Shown: piece after piece, positions 26,669 to 37,133 of the stretch | How the letters are laid out: each line of letters starts with the position of its first letter | Numbering within the stretch: the stretch's first letter is position 1 | DNA from: Thermoanaerobacterales bacterium UBA4880 | GTDB taxonomy: Bacteria > Bacillota > Thermoanaerobacteria > Thermoanaerobacterales > UBA4877 | DNA length: 64,000 bases | Direction: 5' to 3' | NCBI GenBank assembly: GCA_002399285.1 | Contig: DHDI01000026.1 | Coordinates: forward strand, 52,461 to 116,460 | Made by a program: the position numbers and the translations under genes | Notes under the pieces: model-generated | Database searches by the model: none | Told to the model about the DNA's origin: nothing | Seen by the model: the letters and a program-made list of their open reading frames with translations, nothing else

Positions 26669-29449
26669 CTATACAACCCCCAAAACATCCTTTAGGTATC
26701 CCTTTAAATACTGTCCGGTATAAGAAGTTTCAATCGCGCTGACCTCCTCCGGCGTACCGGTGGCTATTACTTCTCCTCCTCTGTCCCCGCCCTCCGGTCC
26801 GAGGTCTATAATATAATCGGCCGTCTTGATCACGTCCATATTATGTTCTATAACTATCACGGTGTTGCCCCCTTCCACCAGTCTGTCCAGTACATTGAGA
26901 AGCATCTGCACATCGGCCGTGTGAAGGCCTGTCGTAGGTTCATCCAATATATACAGCGTCTTCCCCGTGGGTCTGCGGGATAATTCCGTAGCTAACTTTA
27001 CCCTTTGGGCCTCGCCACCGGATAATTGGGTAGACGGCTGGCCAAGCTTGATATACCCCAGCCCGACGTCATAAAGTGTTTGGAGCTTCGCTTTTATCCT
27101 GGGTATATTTTCAAAAAACTTCAATGCCTCCTCTACTGTCATATCCAAAATATCCGCTATATTTTTGCCCTTATATTTCACCTCAAGAGTCTCTCTGTTG
27201 TACCTCTTGCCCTTGCATACCTCGCACGGTACATACACGTCCGATAGAAAATGCATTTCTATGCGGATTATTCCATCTCCTCCGCAGGCTTCACAGCGTC
27301 CGCCCTTTACATTGAAGCTGAAACGCCCCGGCTTATATCCTCTCATTTTGGCATCGGGCGTCTGTGAAAAAATCTCTCTTATAAAATCAAAGACCCCGGT
27401 ATAGGTTGCCGGATTAGACCTTGGCGTACGCCCTATGGGCGATTGGTCGATGTTTATCACCTTATCGAGAAATTCGGTTCCCTCTATGCTGTCATGAGCA
27501 CCGGCTTCCTCCCTTGCTCCGTTGAGCTCCTTGGCCAGGGCCTTATAAAGTATTTCATTTACTAGGCTGCTCTTTCCCGAACCCGAAACGCCGGTCACGC
27601 AATTGAATACGCCCATTGGAAAAGACACGTCTATATTTTTAAGGTTGTTTTCCTCCGCTCCCCTTATAGTCAGCCAATGTTCGTTGGGTTTTCTCCTTTC
27701 TTCGGGAACAGGTATGCTCTTCTTTCCGCTCAGATACTGTCCTGTTATCGATCTTTCACATTTCTTTATATCGTCAATGGTACCGCACGCAACTATCTCG
27801 CCGCCATGACTGCCCGGGCCCGGTCCTACATCCACTATATAGTCCGCCGCATACATCGTTTCCTCGTCGTGTTCCACAACTATGAGGGTATTTCCAAGAT
27901 CCCTCAGGTTGAGCAGCGTCTTTAGAAGCCGGCCGTTATCCCTTTGATGAAGCCCTATGCTTGGCTCATCAAGTATATAGAGAACGCCGACAAGTCCTGA
28001 ACCTATCTGGCTCGCCAGCCTTATCCTCTGCGATTCTCCTCCGGATAATGTCGCAGCAGCCCTGGAAAGGGTAAGGTAGTCGAGTCCGACGTCTATCAAG
28101 AATCCCAGTCTCGCCTTTATTTCTTTGAATATCTGAGATGCAATGATGTTTTCTCGGTCAGTCAAAACCAGTGAGTTAAGGAACTTAACAAGATCCCTTA
28201 TCGACAGTTCCGTCATATCTGAGATATTCATTCCACCTACCGTTACCGCCAAGCTTTCGGGTTTTAATCTCTTTCCGTGACATGCCGGGCAGGGAGTCGT
28301 CCTTAAATAATTAAATATCTCTTCTCTTACAAACCCCGACTTTGTATTCTTAAATCTTGTTTCCAACTCATTGAGTATACCTTCGTATTGCTCGTCGTCT
28401 CCATAGAGAAATTTGTTATATTCCTCCTCAGTCATATCTGCAACGGGTATATAGACATCCACACCCATTTTCCTCATGTTGGTGATCATATTGTGATAAG
28501 CCATAGTATCCTTGGCATACAGCCATGAACCTATGGCCCCCGAGGTTATGGCCTTGGTCCTATCCGGTATCAGGAGATTAGGGTCAACCTTAAGATCCGT
28601 ACCCAATCCGCTGCATACGGGGCAGGCTCCAAAGGGGCTGTTAAAGGAAAACACCCTTGGGCTCAATTCCTCAATGCTTATGCCGCAGTCGGGGCAGGCA
28701 TAGTTCTCGCTGAAAAGCCACTCTTCTCCGCCGGTTACTTCTATCATGGCCAGGCCCTCGGAATGCTTAAGGGCCGTTTCAAGAGAGTCCGTTAGTCTAC
28801 CCTCTATGCCCGGCCTTACGATAAGTCTGTCGACAATTACCTCTATGGAATGTTTTTTGTTTTTCTGCAGCTTTACATCCTGATTCACCTCAAAAACCGA
28901 TCCATCGACACGCATGCGTATAAACCCGCTCTTTTTGATGAGCTCAAATATCTTGGCAAACTCGCCTTTTCTGCCTCTTACCAAAGGCGACAGCACCTGT
29001 ATCTTTGTACCCTGCGGCAGCGACATCACCCTATCCACCATCTGATCCACGGTCTGCTGACTTATTTCACGACCACAATTCGGGCAGTGGGGTATCCCTA
29101 TTCGAGCATACAATAGACGGATGTAGTCGTATATTTCCGTGACGGTGCCTACGGTAGAACGCGGGTTCTTGCTGGTGGTTTTCTGATCTATGGATATGGC
29201 GGGAGAAAGGCCTTCTATATAGTCCACGTCCGGCTTGTTGGCCTGGCCTAAAAACTGTCTGGCATAGGCCGATAATGACTCCACATATCTCCTCTGTCCC
29301 TCCGCATAAATAGTGTCGAATGCCAAGGACGACTTACCGGAACCGCTGAGTCCGGTAATAACGACAAACTTATCTCTCGGTATGGATACGTCTATATTTT
29401 TCAGATTATGTTCCCTGGCTCCTTTTACATAGATTTCATCTTTTGACAT
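26669..29449 (-). CDS. uvrA: excinuclease ABC subunit A
   Basis: Damage-recognition ATPase of nucleotide excision repair. The 926-residue product has two ABC cassettes: Walker [16 protein letters not shown] near residue 33 and [15 protein letters not shown] near 630, signatures [14 protein letters not shown] and [14 protein letters not shown], and Zn-binding Cys pairs ([13 protein letters not shown]...[14 protein letters not shown]...CEVCKGKRY). ATG 29449 is chosen with GAGGTG upstream. It lies about 60 bases after uvrB with no terminator seen. Confidence 0.99.
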   Translation of the reverse strand: MSKDEIYVKGAREHNLKNIDVSIPRDKFVVITGLSGSGKSSLAFDTIYAEGQRRYVESLSAYARQFLGQANKPDVDYIEGLSPAISIDQKTTSKNPRSTVGTVTEIYDYIRLLYARIGIPHCPNCGREISQQTVDQMVDRVMSLPQGTKIQVLSPLVRGRKGEFAKIFELIKKSGFIRMRVDGSVFEVNQDVKLQKNKKHSIEVIVDRLIVRPGIEGRLTDSLETALKHSEGLAMIEVTGGEEWLFSENYACPDCGISIEELSPRVFSFNSPFGACPVCSGLGTDLKVDPNLLIPDRTKAITSGAIGSWLYAKDTMAYHNMITNMRKMGVDVYIPVADMTEEEYNKFLYGDDEQYEGILNELETRFKNTKSGFVREEIFNYLRTTPCPACHGKRLKPESLAVTVGGMNISDMTELSIRDLVKFLNSLVLTDRENIIASQIFKEIKARLGFLIDVGLDYLTLSRAAATLSGGESQRIRLASQIGSGLVGVLYILDEPSIGLHQRDNGRLLKTLLNLRDLGNTLIVVEHDEETMYAADYIVDVGPGPGSHGGEIVACGTIDDIKKCERSITGQYLSGKKSIPVPEERRKPNEHWLTIRGAEENNLKNIDVSFPMGVFNCVTGVSGSGKSSLVNEILYKALAKELNGAREEAGAHDSIEGTEFLDKVINIDQSPIGRTPRSNPATYTGVFDFIREIFSQTPDAKMRGYKPGRFSFNVKGGRCEACGGDGIIRIEMHFLSDVYVPCEVCKGKRYNRETLEVKYKGKNIADILDMTVEEALKFFENIPRIKAKLQTLYDVGLGYIKLGQPSTQLSGGEAQRVKLATELSRRPTGKTLYILDEPTTGLHTADVQMLLNVLDRLVEGGNTVIVIEHNMDVIKTADYIIDLGPEGGDRGGEVIATGTPEEVSAIETSYTGQYLKGYLKDVLGVV

Positions 29450-29512
29450 ACAATTTATCACCTCAGATTTAAGTCACAGGCGGACTATCGTTATATTGTA
29501 AAAATACCATCT

Positions 29513-31510
29513 TTATTTTTTTGAAAGGAGCTTTTTTAGATCCATCATCTTATCCCGCAGCTCTATAGCCTTTTCAAATTGCAACTCCTTTGCGGCGGCC
29601 ATCATCTGATCTTCAAGAAAATTGATGGTTACCATCAACTCTTCTTTATTCACAGGCTTTCTGCCATAAGACTTTGCCTTGCCCGTATTATAATCGCCTT
29701 TGGACTCGCTCACCTTTGTCATGGCAAGTATGTCCCTTACCCCCTTATGAACGGAGGTAGGCGTAATATTATTCTCTATGTTATAACGTACCTGTATCTC
29801 TCTTCTCCTACTAGTCTCGTCGATTGCCCTTTTCATAGAATCCGTTATTACATCCGCATACATTATGACCCGGCCCTCAACGTTTCGTGCTGCCCTACCA
29901 GACGTCTGGATCAGGGATACTTCCGATCTTAAAAAGCCCTCCTTATCGGCATCCAATATAGCCACCAGCTCTACTTCGGGAAGATCCAGGCCTTCTCTTA
30001 AGAGATTTATGCCGACCAACACGTCAAATTTGCCCAGCCTTAAGTCCCGTATTATCTCCATTCTCTCCAAGGCATCTATATCCGAATGCATATACCTCAC
30101 CCTTATGCCTATGTTCTTTAAATAATCGGTAAGATCCTCGGCCATACGTTTTGTTAATGTGGTCACAAGGACCCTGTGTCCCTTCTTCGACGTCTTCCTT
30201 ATTTCCGCCACCAGATCGTCTATCTGTCCCGTTACCGGCCGGACGTCTATCGACGGATCGACGAGCCCCGTGGGTCTTATTATCTGTTCGACGACCTGCT
30301 GCGAATGCTCTAGTTCAAAGGGTCCCGGAGTAGCGGATACAAACACCACCTGATTTATCTTTTTCACAAACTCGTCAAACTTTAGCGGTCTGTTATCATA
30401 TGCCGACGGCATTCTGAAACCATGCTCCACCAAAGAATCTTTTCTCGACCTGTCGCCGTTATACATAGCCCTCAGCTGAGGGATGGTCTCATGGGACTCG
30501 TCGATAAAGAGCAAAAAATCATCGGGAAAATAATCTATGAGGGTATATGGCGCGCTGCCCGGCGACCTACCCGACAGATGCCGGGAATAGTTTTCTATTC
30601 CCTTGCAGTAGCCCATTTCCTGAAGCATTTCCAGATCAAACATAGTCCGCTGTTTTAATCTTTCCGCCTCCAATATTTTTCCATCATCCTTAAGTTTTTC
30701 ATACCAACTCTCAAACTCCTCCTGTATACTGTTTATGGCATTCCTCAATTTTTCCTGAGTTGTGGCATAATGCGATGCGGGAAGTATGGAAACATGGCGC
30801 AGGTCTCCCAGAATCTCTCCCGTCAAAACATCTATCTCAGTGAGCCTGTCTATCTCGTCGCCAAAGAATTCGATTCTTATAGCCTTATTTGTAGATGAAG
30901 CGGGAAACACCTCGATGGTATCTCCTTTGACTCTGAACTTGCCTCTTGAAAAGTCAATGTCATTCCTGTCATAATGTATGTTCACGAGATGTTTCAATAC
31001 CTCATCCCTGTCCTTATTCATACCCGGCCTCAGTGAAAGCACCAAATCCCTGTAATCGGAAGGATCACCCAAGCCATATATACATGATACGCTGGCTACT
31101 ATTATGACATCACGTCTTTCAAACAATGCCGCCGTAGCCGAGTGCCGCATCTTATCTATCTCGTCATTTATAGAAGCATCTTTTTCTATATATAGATCAG
31201 ACTCGGGGACATACGCCTCAGGCTGATAGTAATCATAATAGCTGACAAAGTACTCTACGGCATTCTCAGGAAAAAATTCCTTAAACTCACTGCATAGCTG
31301 CGCCGCAAGAGTTTTATTGTGTGCCAGCACAAGTGTCGGCTTCTGAACTCTTTGAATAATGTTGGCCATGGTAAATGTTTTGCCTGACCCTGTCACTCCC
31401 AGCATTGTCTGGTATTTCATACCATCGTCTATTCCCCGCGAGAGTCCGTCTATTGCCTGTGGCTGATCTCCCCTCACCGTATAATCACTAACTAATTTGA
31501 ATTCTCCCAT
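29513..31510 (-). CDS. uvrB: excinuclease ABC subunit B
   Basis: UvrB verifies lesions and loads UvrC. The 665-residue helicase-fold protein has Walker [15 protein letters not shown], the beta-hairpin region [24 protein letters not shown] (Walker B), [27 protein letters not shown], and a C-terminal UVR motif ([20 protein letters not shown]) that contacts UvrC. Complete length. ATG 31510 follows a GGTG site. The gap upstream to the MinJ-like gene holds a weak terminator. Confidence 0.99.
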   Translation of the reverse strand: MGEFKLVSDYTVRGDQPQAIDGLSRGIDDGMKYQTMLGVTGSGKTFTMANIIQRVQKPTLVLAHNKTLAAQLCSEFKEFFPENAVEYFVSYYDYYQPEAYVPESDLYIEKDASINDEIDKMRHSATAALFERRDVIIVASVSCIYGLGDPSDYRDLVLSLRPGMNKDRDEVLKHLVNIHYDRNDIDFSRGKFRVKGDTIEVFPASSTNKAIRIEFFGDEIDRLTEIDVLTGEILGDLRHVSILPASHYATTQEKLRNAINSIQEEFESWYEKLKDDGKILEAERLKQRTMFDLEMLQEMGYCKGIENYSRHLSGRSPGSAPYTLIDYFPDDFLLFIDESHETIPQLRAMYNGDRSRKDSLVEHGFRMPSAYDNRPLKFDEFVKKINQVVFVSATPGPFELEHSQQVVEQIIRPTGLVDPSIDVRPVTGQIDDLVAEIRKTSKKGHRVLVTTLTKRMAEDLTDYLKNIGIRVRYMHSDIDALERMEIIRDLRLGKFDVLVGINLLREGLDLPEVELVAILDADKEGFLRSEVSLIQTSGRAARNVEGRVIMYADVITDSMKRAIDETSRRREIQVRYNIENNITPTSVHKGVRDILAMTKVSESKGDYNTGKAKSYGRKPVNKEELMVTINFLEDQMMAAAKELQFEKAIELRDKMMDLKKLLSKK

Positions 31511-31585
31511 ACTTTCACCGCCATTTAAAATAACCTATTATTTTATTATACCATATTAGGCAACTATATATAAAATCAATCAAAA

Positions 31586-31598
31586 AGAGGCCCCCTCT
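31586..31598 (-). terminator. short terminator-like hairpin after the minJ-like gene
   Basis: AGAGG / CCTCT with a three-base loop, followed by TTTTT on the minus strand, directly past the stop of the PDZ protein gene (31601). The stem is only five base pairs, so strength is uncertain. Confidence 0.5.
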
Positions 31599-31600
31599 CG

Positions 31601-32845
31601 TCAATGGCGGCCCCATTTCTTCCTGATTTTTTCACTTACCTTTTCTAATACGGACGGCGCTTCGGAAACTATAAATGACGGCGGATTCTCCTTAGGTACA
31701 AAAAGGATTCCCAGTTGCCTTACACCATTTTTGTAGTCGCTGTATTCCAACGATTTAGCGGTTCCGTTCGGATCGACTGCATCAACATATATGTGCGGCT
31801 CCGTTTCGCAGAGGACGTTCTTGATGTCCGTTTCACTGTCTATCCGCATACCGTTAATGCCGACTATAACATCCCCCGGACCAAGGCCCATCTTATCTGC
31901 CGCCTGCCCCCTCATTACCTCCAATATTCTCATGCCTCTCTCGGGCGCCACGTACAAGGGTTCGCCTTTGTCCTCCACATATCTTCCATATAAGATCAAG
32001 GCCTCATGACCTATCGGCGCAAAGAGAGCGGCAATATACTTCATTATCGTACTGTTCGCCGCAAAGACGGATAAAGTTATCAGTATTATGCTGAATCCCA
32101 AAAGCCTGATTGCAGAATCCCTGCTCCTTTTTTCCGGTGTTCCGGTAAGAACTATATCGCCATACCCCAGGGCAGCGATACCGTTCATGATAACGAACAC
32201 CGTGCTCTGCGTGACCCCCGGGAGCCGAATGAGCGGCCACCAATCAGGCGTTTCGATCGTTCCGCCGTTTAGAAATGGTCCCGAATAAAGCACAAGCATC
32301 AATATAGGTATCGGCCAAAATCTTTGCAGATTGAAACCTCCCACGATACTGCCGTCCTTTCGCTCCACAAAGATGGGCAATCTATCCCTGTGCCCGTCGA
32401 GCCATATGAGGAGACTTTCCATCAGGTGAAGCACTCCCACCAATGCCATCAGGCCGGCAACATTTATTTTGGGATATCCGAAAATCAAGCTTATCAGAGA
32501 AATGAGGCCCCCGGCATATGAAAAACAGATATACCGGGGATTTATAAGCATCAGGAGTATGGCCAGCGGCCAGACATACTCCAATCCCGATTGATCCATG
32601 GTCACTCCAAGAAACACCATTATAAAGCTGCCTATAAGTCCCCCCAAGAGCCCGAAGAAAACGGAGTCCATCACCCTCTCCTTTATAGGGTACTGGACAG
32701 TTCCCAGAATGTCTTTCTCCATACTGACGGTCCTGCGGTATTGAAAGTACACTAAGAGAACGACCACCCAAAATAATGGCTGAATCAAGGTAAGCGAGTA
32801 GGTTTTTATTATGAGCCAAGCCATCTTCAGAAGTTTTGATAACAT
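31601..32845 (-). CDS. multi-pass membrane protein with C-terminal PDZ domain, MinJ-like
   Basis: A 414-residue protein with seven or eight hydrophobic segments in the first ~300 residues, then a PDZ domain (ERGMRILEVMRGQAADKMGLGPGDVIVGINGMRI). In Bacillus the ftsE-ftsX-ctpB-minJ order is conserved, and MinJ bridges DivIVA and MinD to place the division site. Position directly after ctpA and the TM-then-PDZ plan support a MinJ-like call. Sequence identity to MinJ could not be tested and clostridial members of this family are mostly uncharacterised. ATG 32845 follows AGGTGATA, six bases after the ctpA stop. Confidence 0.75.
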   Translation of the reverse strand: MLSKLLKMAWLIIKTYSLTLIQPLFWVVVLLVYFQYRRTVSMEKDILGTVQYPIKERVMDSVFFGLLGGLIGSFIMVFLGVTMDQSGLEYVWPLAILLMLINPRYICFSYAGGLISLISLIFGYPKINVAGLMALVGVLHLMESLLIWLDGHRDRLPIFVERKDGSIVGGFNLQRFWPIPILMLVLYSGPFLNGGTIETPDWWPLIRLPGVTQSTVFVIMNGIAALGYGDIVLTGTPEKRSRDSAIRLLGFSIILITLSVFAANSTIMKYIAALFAPIGHEALILYGRYVEDKGEPLYVAPERGMRILEVMRGQAADKMGLGPGDVIVGINGMRIDSETDIKNVLCETEPHIYVDAVDPNGTAKSLEYSDYKNGVRQLGILFVPKENPPSFIVSEAPSVLEKVSEKIRKKWGRH

Positions 32846-32850
32846 AACTA

Positions 32851-34056
32851 TCACCTGCTTATTTTCTGTTTCAATACCTCTACCGCCTTGATCAACTGGG
32901 TATCCTTATCTTTCGGAATATTTGACTCCTGCTGCAGCTCTTCCGGAAGCTGCACGACCACGTCGGGTGTTATCCCCTTGCCCTGTATGTCGGTGCCCTT
33001 CGGCGTATAGTATTTTGCAATTGTATATTTGAGACCTGAACCGTCATCAAATTTATATGTGGTTTGAACCAGACCCTTTCCAAAAGTCTTGGTTCCAATC
33101 AGCGTACCTGCGCCATTGTCCCTTATGGCGCCGGATAGTATCTCAGAAGCACTTGCACTCCCGCCGTTCACTAAAACGACCAGCGGAAGGCCAAGCGATT
33201 TAGCGTCGGAGTAGCTATAGTCCTTCTTACCATCTCTGTATTCAGTATATACAACGGTCCCCTTGGGAAGAATTTCATCCGCAATGTTCACACATACATT
33301 CAGCAGACCGCCGGGATTATCTCTTAGGTCAATTATCAATCCCTTGATATTTTGTGACTTAAGTTTATTCACGGCATTTTTAAAGTCCTCGTCCGAGTGC
33401 TCGTCGAACATGGTCAGTCTTATATATCCAATATCATCGTTGAGCTTTTCATAACTCACGGTCTCCAATTTTATAATGGCTCTTTTTATATTAAAATCCA
33501 GAGGCTGTTTTGCCCCTTCCCTCGTAATGGTGACCTTCACAGTCGTCCCGGCCTTGCCCTTCATCATAGCTACGGCGGCATCCAGGTCCTTTCCGGATAC
33601 CTTCTTATTATCCACTTCGGTTATGATATCCAGCGCTCTTATGCCTGCCGTCTCGGCAGGGGAACCTTTTATAGGAGAGACCACGACAATATTTCCCTTA
33701 TCATCGGCAGATACCACCAAACCGACTCCGGCATAGTTGCCGGTAGTCTCAGTCATAAAATCGCTGTATTCTTTCTCTGTCATATACACGGTGTACGGGT
33801 CGTTCAGGGAAGCTGCCATGCCCTTAAAGGCCCCATCGTACAATTTGTTTGTATCCACATCGGAAACATATCCCTTACTCAATATGGTCTTTATATCATT
33901 CAATTTTTTGAATGCCTGTAAATTATCATAATCGCGTCCCGAAAGCACAACCGAACCGCCGGGCAATGGCAGCGGCACAAAGCTGATCAATGCGACGGCA
34001 GCGACAAATCCTACCAAAACAAGAGCAATATCCTTTATGAAATTTTTGTTTCGCAC
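32851..34056 (-). CDS. S41-family carboxy-terminal processing protease
   Basis: A 401-residue exported Ser/Lys protease. The N-terminus carries a membrane anchor (IALVLVGFVAAVALISFV), followed by a PDZ domain (NYAGVGLVVSADDKGNIVVV, GIRALDIITEVDNKKVSG) and the S41 catalytic domain: the nucleophile Ser lies in NGGSASASEILSGA and the general-base Lys in GTKTFGKGLVQ. In Bacillus CtpB cleaves SpoIVFA during sporulation. Here it sits in the FtsEX-EnvC group, so a wall-remodelling or sporulation role is possible. GTG 34056 is used because GAGGTG lies seven bases upstream. Confidence 0.95.
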   Translation of the reverse strand: MRNKNFIKDIALVLVGFVAAVALISFVPLPLPGGSVVLSGRDYDNLQAFKKLNDIKTILSKGYVSDVDTNKLYDGAFKGMAASLNDPYTVYMTEKEYSDFMTETTGNYAGVGLVVSADDKGNIVVVSPIKGSPAETAGIRALDIITEVDNKKVSGKDLDAAVAMMKGKAGTTVKVTITREGAKQPLDFNIKRAIIKLETVSYEKLNDDIGYIRLTMFDEHSDEDFKNAVNKLKSQNIKGLIIDLRDNPGGLLNVCVNIADEILPKGTVVYTEYRDGKKDYSYSDAKSLGLPLVVLVNGGSASASEILSGAIRDNGAGTLIGTKTFGKGLVQTTYKFDDGSGLKYTIAKYYTPKGTDIQGKGITPDVVVQLPEELQQESNIPKDKDTQLIKAVEVLKQKISR

Positions 34057-34131
34057 ACAATATCACCTCTAAAAAATGTATGTAAGTACATTTACACTTA
34101 CCATAAGATTATACAATATTATCAATAAAAA

Positions 34132-34156
34132 AAATAGGTACTGTATGTACCTATTT
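34132..34156 (-). terminator. rho-independent terminator after the EnvC-like gene
   Basis: A perfect ten-base-pair stem AAATAGGTAC / GTACCTATTT with loop TGTAT, followed by eight T on the minus strand. It should limit read-through from ftsEX-envC into ctpA. Confidence 0.9.
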
Positions 34157-34157
34157 C

Positions 34158-34191
34158 CAGACCGGTGACAAAGCGGCAGTCCGGCCTGTCA
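34158..34191. repeat. degenerate palindromic element D
   Basis: CAGACCGG and CCGGCCTG flank GTGACAAAGCGGCAGT-like sequence, giving an imperfect hairpin. The ends and the internal TGACAAA match elements A to C at 44823, 50632 and 55085. It is the shortest and least certain member and lies next to the terminator at 34132-34156. Confidence 0.5.
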
Positions 34192-34217
34192 ATAATCCAA
34201 ATATTTACTTTATGCAC

Positions 34218-35354
34218 CTATTTCAGATACGGCATGGGATCGACCGGCGTACCGTTCTTCCTGACCTCAAAATGTACATGCGACCCGGTGGCAAGCCCGG
34301 TGCTCCCGGCTTTTGCTATCTGTTCCCCTTTTGTTACCTTATCCCCCACTTTTACCAGCAACTTAGAGTTATGGCCATACAGAGTCGAAAGCCCGCTGCC
34401 GTGATCGATAATTACCGCATTGCCATAGCCTCCATAAGAACCTGCAAATATCACCTCGCCGTCGGCAGCTGCTAAAACCCTGCTTCCGGTAGCTGTAGCC
34501 AAATCCACCCCCGTATGTAATTTTTTTGTCTTTAGTATCGGATGCGTCCTCCAGCCGTACGGATCAGAAATTCTGGTATAGTCCGGCGCCGGCCAGCCAA
34601 GCGCGCCGCCGCCATATGTCAGTTTGGACTTTGCCTGTAGCTTTTTTATCATATTACCTATCTCGGCAGATTCCTTCTCAGCCATATCCAGCTCATTTTC
34701 CAGTTGACCCTTTTGTGCATCCAGTCTGCTTACAAGCAAATTCCTGTCCGTTTCCTGATTTTTTAAATCCCTCTTCCTCGAATCTATCTGACTCTTGGTC
34801 GACAACAGCTGAGCCCTTTGATCAAGAAGATCTTGTTTTACCTTTTCTATAACGTCCCTCTTGTCCTTCATTTCTTCAAGTAAATTGTTATCATACTTAA
34901 TGACCCTCTGTATCATATCCAGGCGGGAAATAAAGTCGCTGAAATTAGTGGAATCGAGCAATACCTCCACGTAACCTGTCGGTCCGTTTATATACATCGC
35001 CCTTAGCCTTTCTTTATAAAGGCCGTCCTCTTTATCAAGAGAATCCTGTGCTTGTTCCAAATCGCTTTGTGTCTTTTCACAATTTTGCTGGATCTGGTTC
35101 AGTTGTACCTGCAGAGTTTCCAGTTTAGAATTGGTATCGGTTATTTTTTGGTCAAGTTCTTCCAATTCTTTAAGACACTGGTCCTTTTGTTTAACTACGG
35201 TATTGATTTGTACCTTTGTACTTTTGATTTTTTTATCAACGGTCTGCTTTTGTTTTGTATAATCATTCAGCGTATCGGCGCTGGCAGTACCGAGAAACAA
35301 TGTAATTGCGACTGCGGTAACTGTAAACGCCGAAAATAGTCTTTTGAATTTCAT
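34218..35354 (-). CDS. EnvC-like murein hydrolase (coiled coil plus LytM/M23 domain)
   Basis: A 378-residue exported protein: signal peptide at residues ~1-26 (FTVTAVAITLFLGTASA), a long coiled coil ~30-245, and a C-terminal M23 domain. Zn ligands are present (HTGVDLATATGS for H and D; GSHVHFEVR for HxH), so it may be an active endopeptidase and not only an activator. FtsX interacts with such coiled coils across the membrane, and the gene begins about 20 bases after ftsX. ATG 35354 is chosen with GGGGAGG upstream. Confidence 0.93.
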   Translation of the reverse strand: MKFKRLFSAFTVTAVAITLFLGTASADTLNDYTKQKQTVDKKIKSTKVQINTVVKQKDQCLKELEELDQKITDTNSKLETLQVQLNQIQQNCEKTQSDLEQAQDSLDKEDGLYKERLRAMYINGPTGYVEVLLDSTNFSDFISRLDMIQRVIKYDNNLLEEMKDKRDVIEKVKQDLLDQRAQLLSTKSQIDSRKRDLKNQETDRNLLVSRLDAQKGQLENELDMAEKESAEIGNMIKKLQAKSKLTYGGGALGWPAPDYTRISDPYGWRTHPILKTKKLHTGVDLATATGSRVLAAADGEVIFAGSYGGYGNAVIIDHGSGLSTLYGHNSKLLVKVGDKVTKGEQIAKAGSTGLATGSHVHFEVRKNGTPVDPMPYLK

Positions 35355-35375
35355 CTGTTGCAACCTCCCCATGGA

Positions 35376-36263
35376 TTAAGCTTTAAGAAATTTTCGTATA
35401 GAAAGCGTACTCCCCATTATCCCAATTATAAGGCCAATTGAAAAAAGTATCGGAAAGGCACTGTTTATAATTGTAGCAGAAGGCAGAAGTCCGAATACGA
35501 ACATACTTGTCGCCATATATCTTACCGCATAGCCATAACCCACTTTCAACACCGCCAGAGCTACTGCAGTGCCTATGATACCCAAAACGGCTCCTTCTAT
35601 TATAAACGGCCATCGTATAAACCAATCGGTCGCACCCACATACCTCATTATGGTGATTTCTCTCCGCCTTGCATAAACGGCTGTCCGGATAGTGTTATAA
35701 ATGATCACTATAGATATTACAACAAGCACCGCAATGAGTATCAGGCTTACAATACGTATTATGTAGGTAACATTCAGTATCTTGTCCACGATATCCTTGC
35801 CATACTCAACTTGATCAATCCCATCCATAGTTTTAAGCGCTTTTGCCACATTATCCATATACTCAGGCGATGTTGTACTTATGGTAAATGAAGCGGGCAT
35901 CGGGTTATCGTCCTCAAGACCTGTCAAAAGATCGCCTCTGTCGCCTAGTTGACTTTTAAAATTCTTTAAAGCCGCTTCTTTAGATTCATACTTTACTTCT
36001 TTGATTCCCTGCAAGGTTTTGATCCTTCCATCCAATACGTCTATCTTTTCCTTACTTAAGTCATCCTTTAAAAATGCTCTTATCTGTAGCTGAGATTCCA
36101 CTTGAGACGCAATATTGTCAACGTTCAATATCAATGTCAAAAATATGCCGAGCATAAAGAGGGCGGCTATGACGGATGTAATTGAAGCCAATGTCATCAT
36201 CTTGTTATGTCTGAGGTTATAAAAACCCTCTTTAAAATAATATCCCATATTATTTAGCGACAT
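35376..36263 (-). CDS. ftsX: cell division ABC transporter permease-like protein
   Basis: A 295-residue membrane protein starting MSLNNMGYYFKEGFYNLRHN. It has one N-terminal helix, an extracellular loop (~60-165), then three helices, the FtsX topology. The family segment YNTIRTAVYARRREITIMRYVGATDWFIRWPF is conserved. It passes the FtsE ATPase signal to an extracellular hydrolase, most likely the adjacent EnvC-like protein. It overlaps ftsE by 14 bases; ATG 36263 is favoured by GGGGTGTA upstream. Confidence 0.96.
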   Translation of the reverse strand: MSLNNMGYYFKEGFYNLRHNKMMTLASITSVIAALFMLGIFLTLILNVDNIASQVESQLQIRAFLKDDLSKEKIDVLDGRIKTLQGIKEVKYESKEAALKNFKSQLGDRGDLLTGLEDDNPMPASFTISTTSPEYMDNVAKALKTMDGIDQVEYGKDIVDKILNVTYIIRIVSLILIAVLVVISIVIIYNTIRTAVYARRREITIMRYVGATDWFIRWPFIIEGAVLGIIGTAVALAVLKVGYGYAVRYMATSMFVFGLLPSATIINSAFPILFSIGLIIGIMGSTLSIRKFLKA

Positions 36264-36939
36264 TACTGTATACACCCCTTGTCTCATCCCTTACGATATT
36301 GCCCTTATTAAGCGATATGACACGTTTTTTCAAGCTTGTGACTATATCCTTGGCATGAGTCGCCACCAATACAGTAGTGCCTCTTCTGTTTATCTCACTG
36401 ATAAGATCGATTATTCCCCACGCGGTATCGGGATCAAGATTACCAGTCGGCTCGTCAGCTATAAAAACCGTCGGTTTATTTACAAGGGCTCTGGCTATGG
36501 CAGTTCTCTGCTGTTCGCCGCCGGACAATTCCTGTGGATACCTGTATGCTTTATCCGATAATCCCACTAGAGACAAAACCATGGGGACCTGTTTCCTTAT
36601 TGTACTTCCATGCACCCCAGTAACTAAAAGCGCAAAAGCCACATTATCATACACCGTCTTTTCAGGCAGAAGCTTATAATCTTGAAAAACCACTCCAAGC
36701 TTTCTCCTATAATATGGTATAACCGCAGGTTTCATATGTACTACATCATATCCGTTTACTACGATGTTACCGCCCGACGGATTTTCTTCTTTCAATAAGA
36801 GTTTTAAAATAGTCGATTTACCCGCACCGCTTGGTCCCACCAAAAATGCAAATTCGCCCTTCTCTATAAAAAAGCTTATATCACTAAGCGCAATTACATT
36901 CCCCGAATATTTTTTTGATACTCCTTTGAATTCAATCAT
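36250..36939 (-). CDS. ftsE: cell division ATP-binding protein
   Basis: A 229-residue ABC ATPase: Walker A VGPSGAGKSTILKLL, Q-loop VFQDYKLL, signature LSGGEQQRTAIARA, Walker B VFIADEPTGNLD, and H-loop VATHAKDIV. With FtsX it controls wall hydrolysis at division or elongation. GGAGG precedes ATG 36939. The 36940-37133 gap carries the divergent promoters for this operon and gerAB; no box could be assigned with confidence. Confidence 0.97.
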   Translation of the reverse strand: MIEFKGVSKKYSGNVIALSDISFFIEKGEFAFLVGPSGAGKSTILKLLLKEENPSGGNIVVNGYDVVHMKPAVIPYYRRKLGVVFQDYKLLPEKTVYDNVAFALLVTGVHGSTIRKQVPMVLSLVGLSDKAYRYPQELSGGEQQRTAIARALVNKPTVFIADEPTGNLDPDTAWGIIDLISEINRRGTTVLVATHAKDIVTSLKKRVISLNKGNIVRDETRGVYSNVAK

Positions 36940-37133
36940 TAGTAAACCTCCAGATTGCATAGTAACATGTATATACTTATTTCTTCATTTTTAATCAAAT
37001 TCCTTCTTGAAATGATAAAAATTTTGCTAGTATTTGTTGGAAAATGCATGTGGATAAATATGTTTAAATTGTTAATAACTTACATTGAATATTTACCCTA
37101 TGTTTGGAAAAGTATATATTCGAGGTGAATTAT

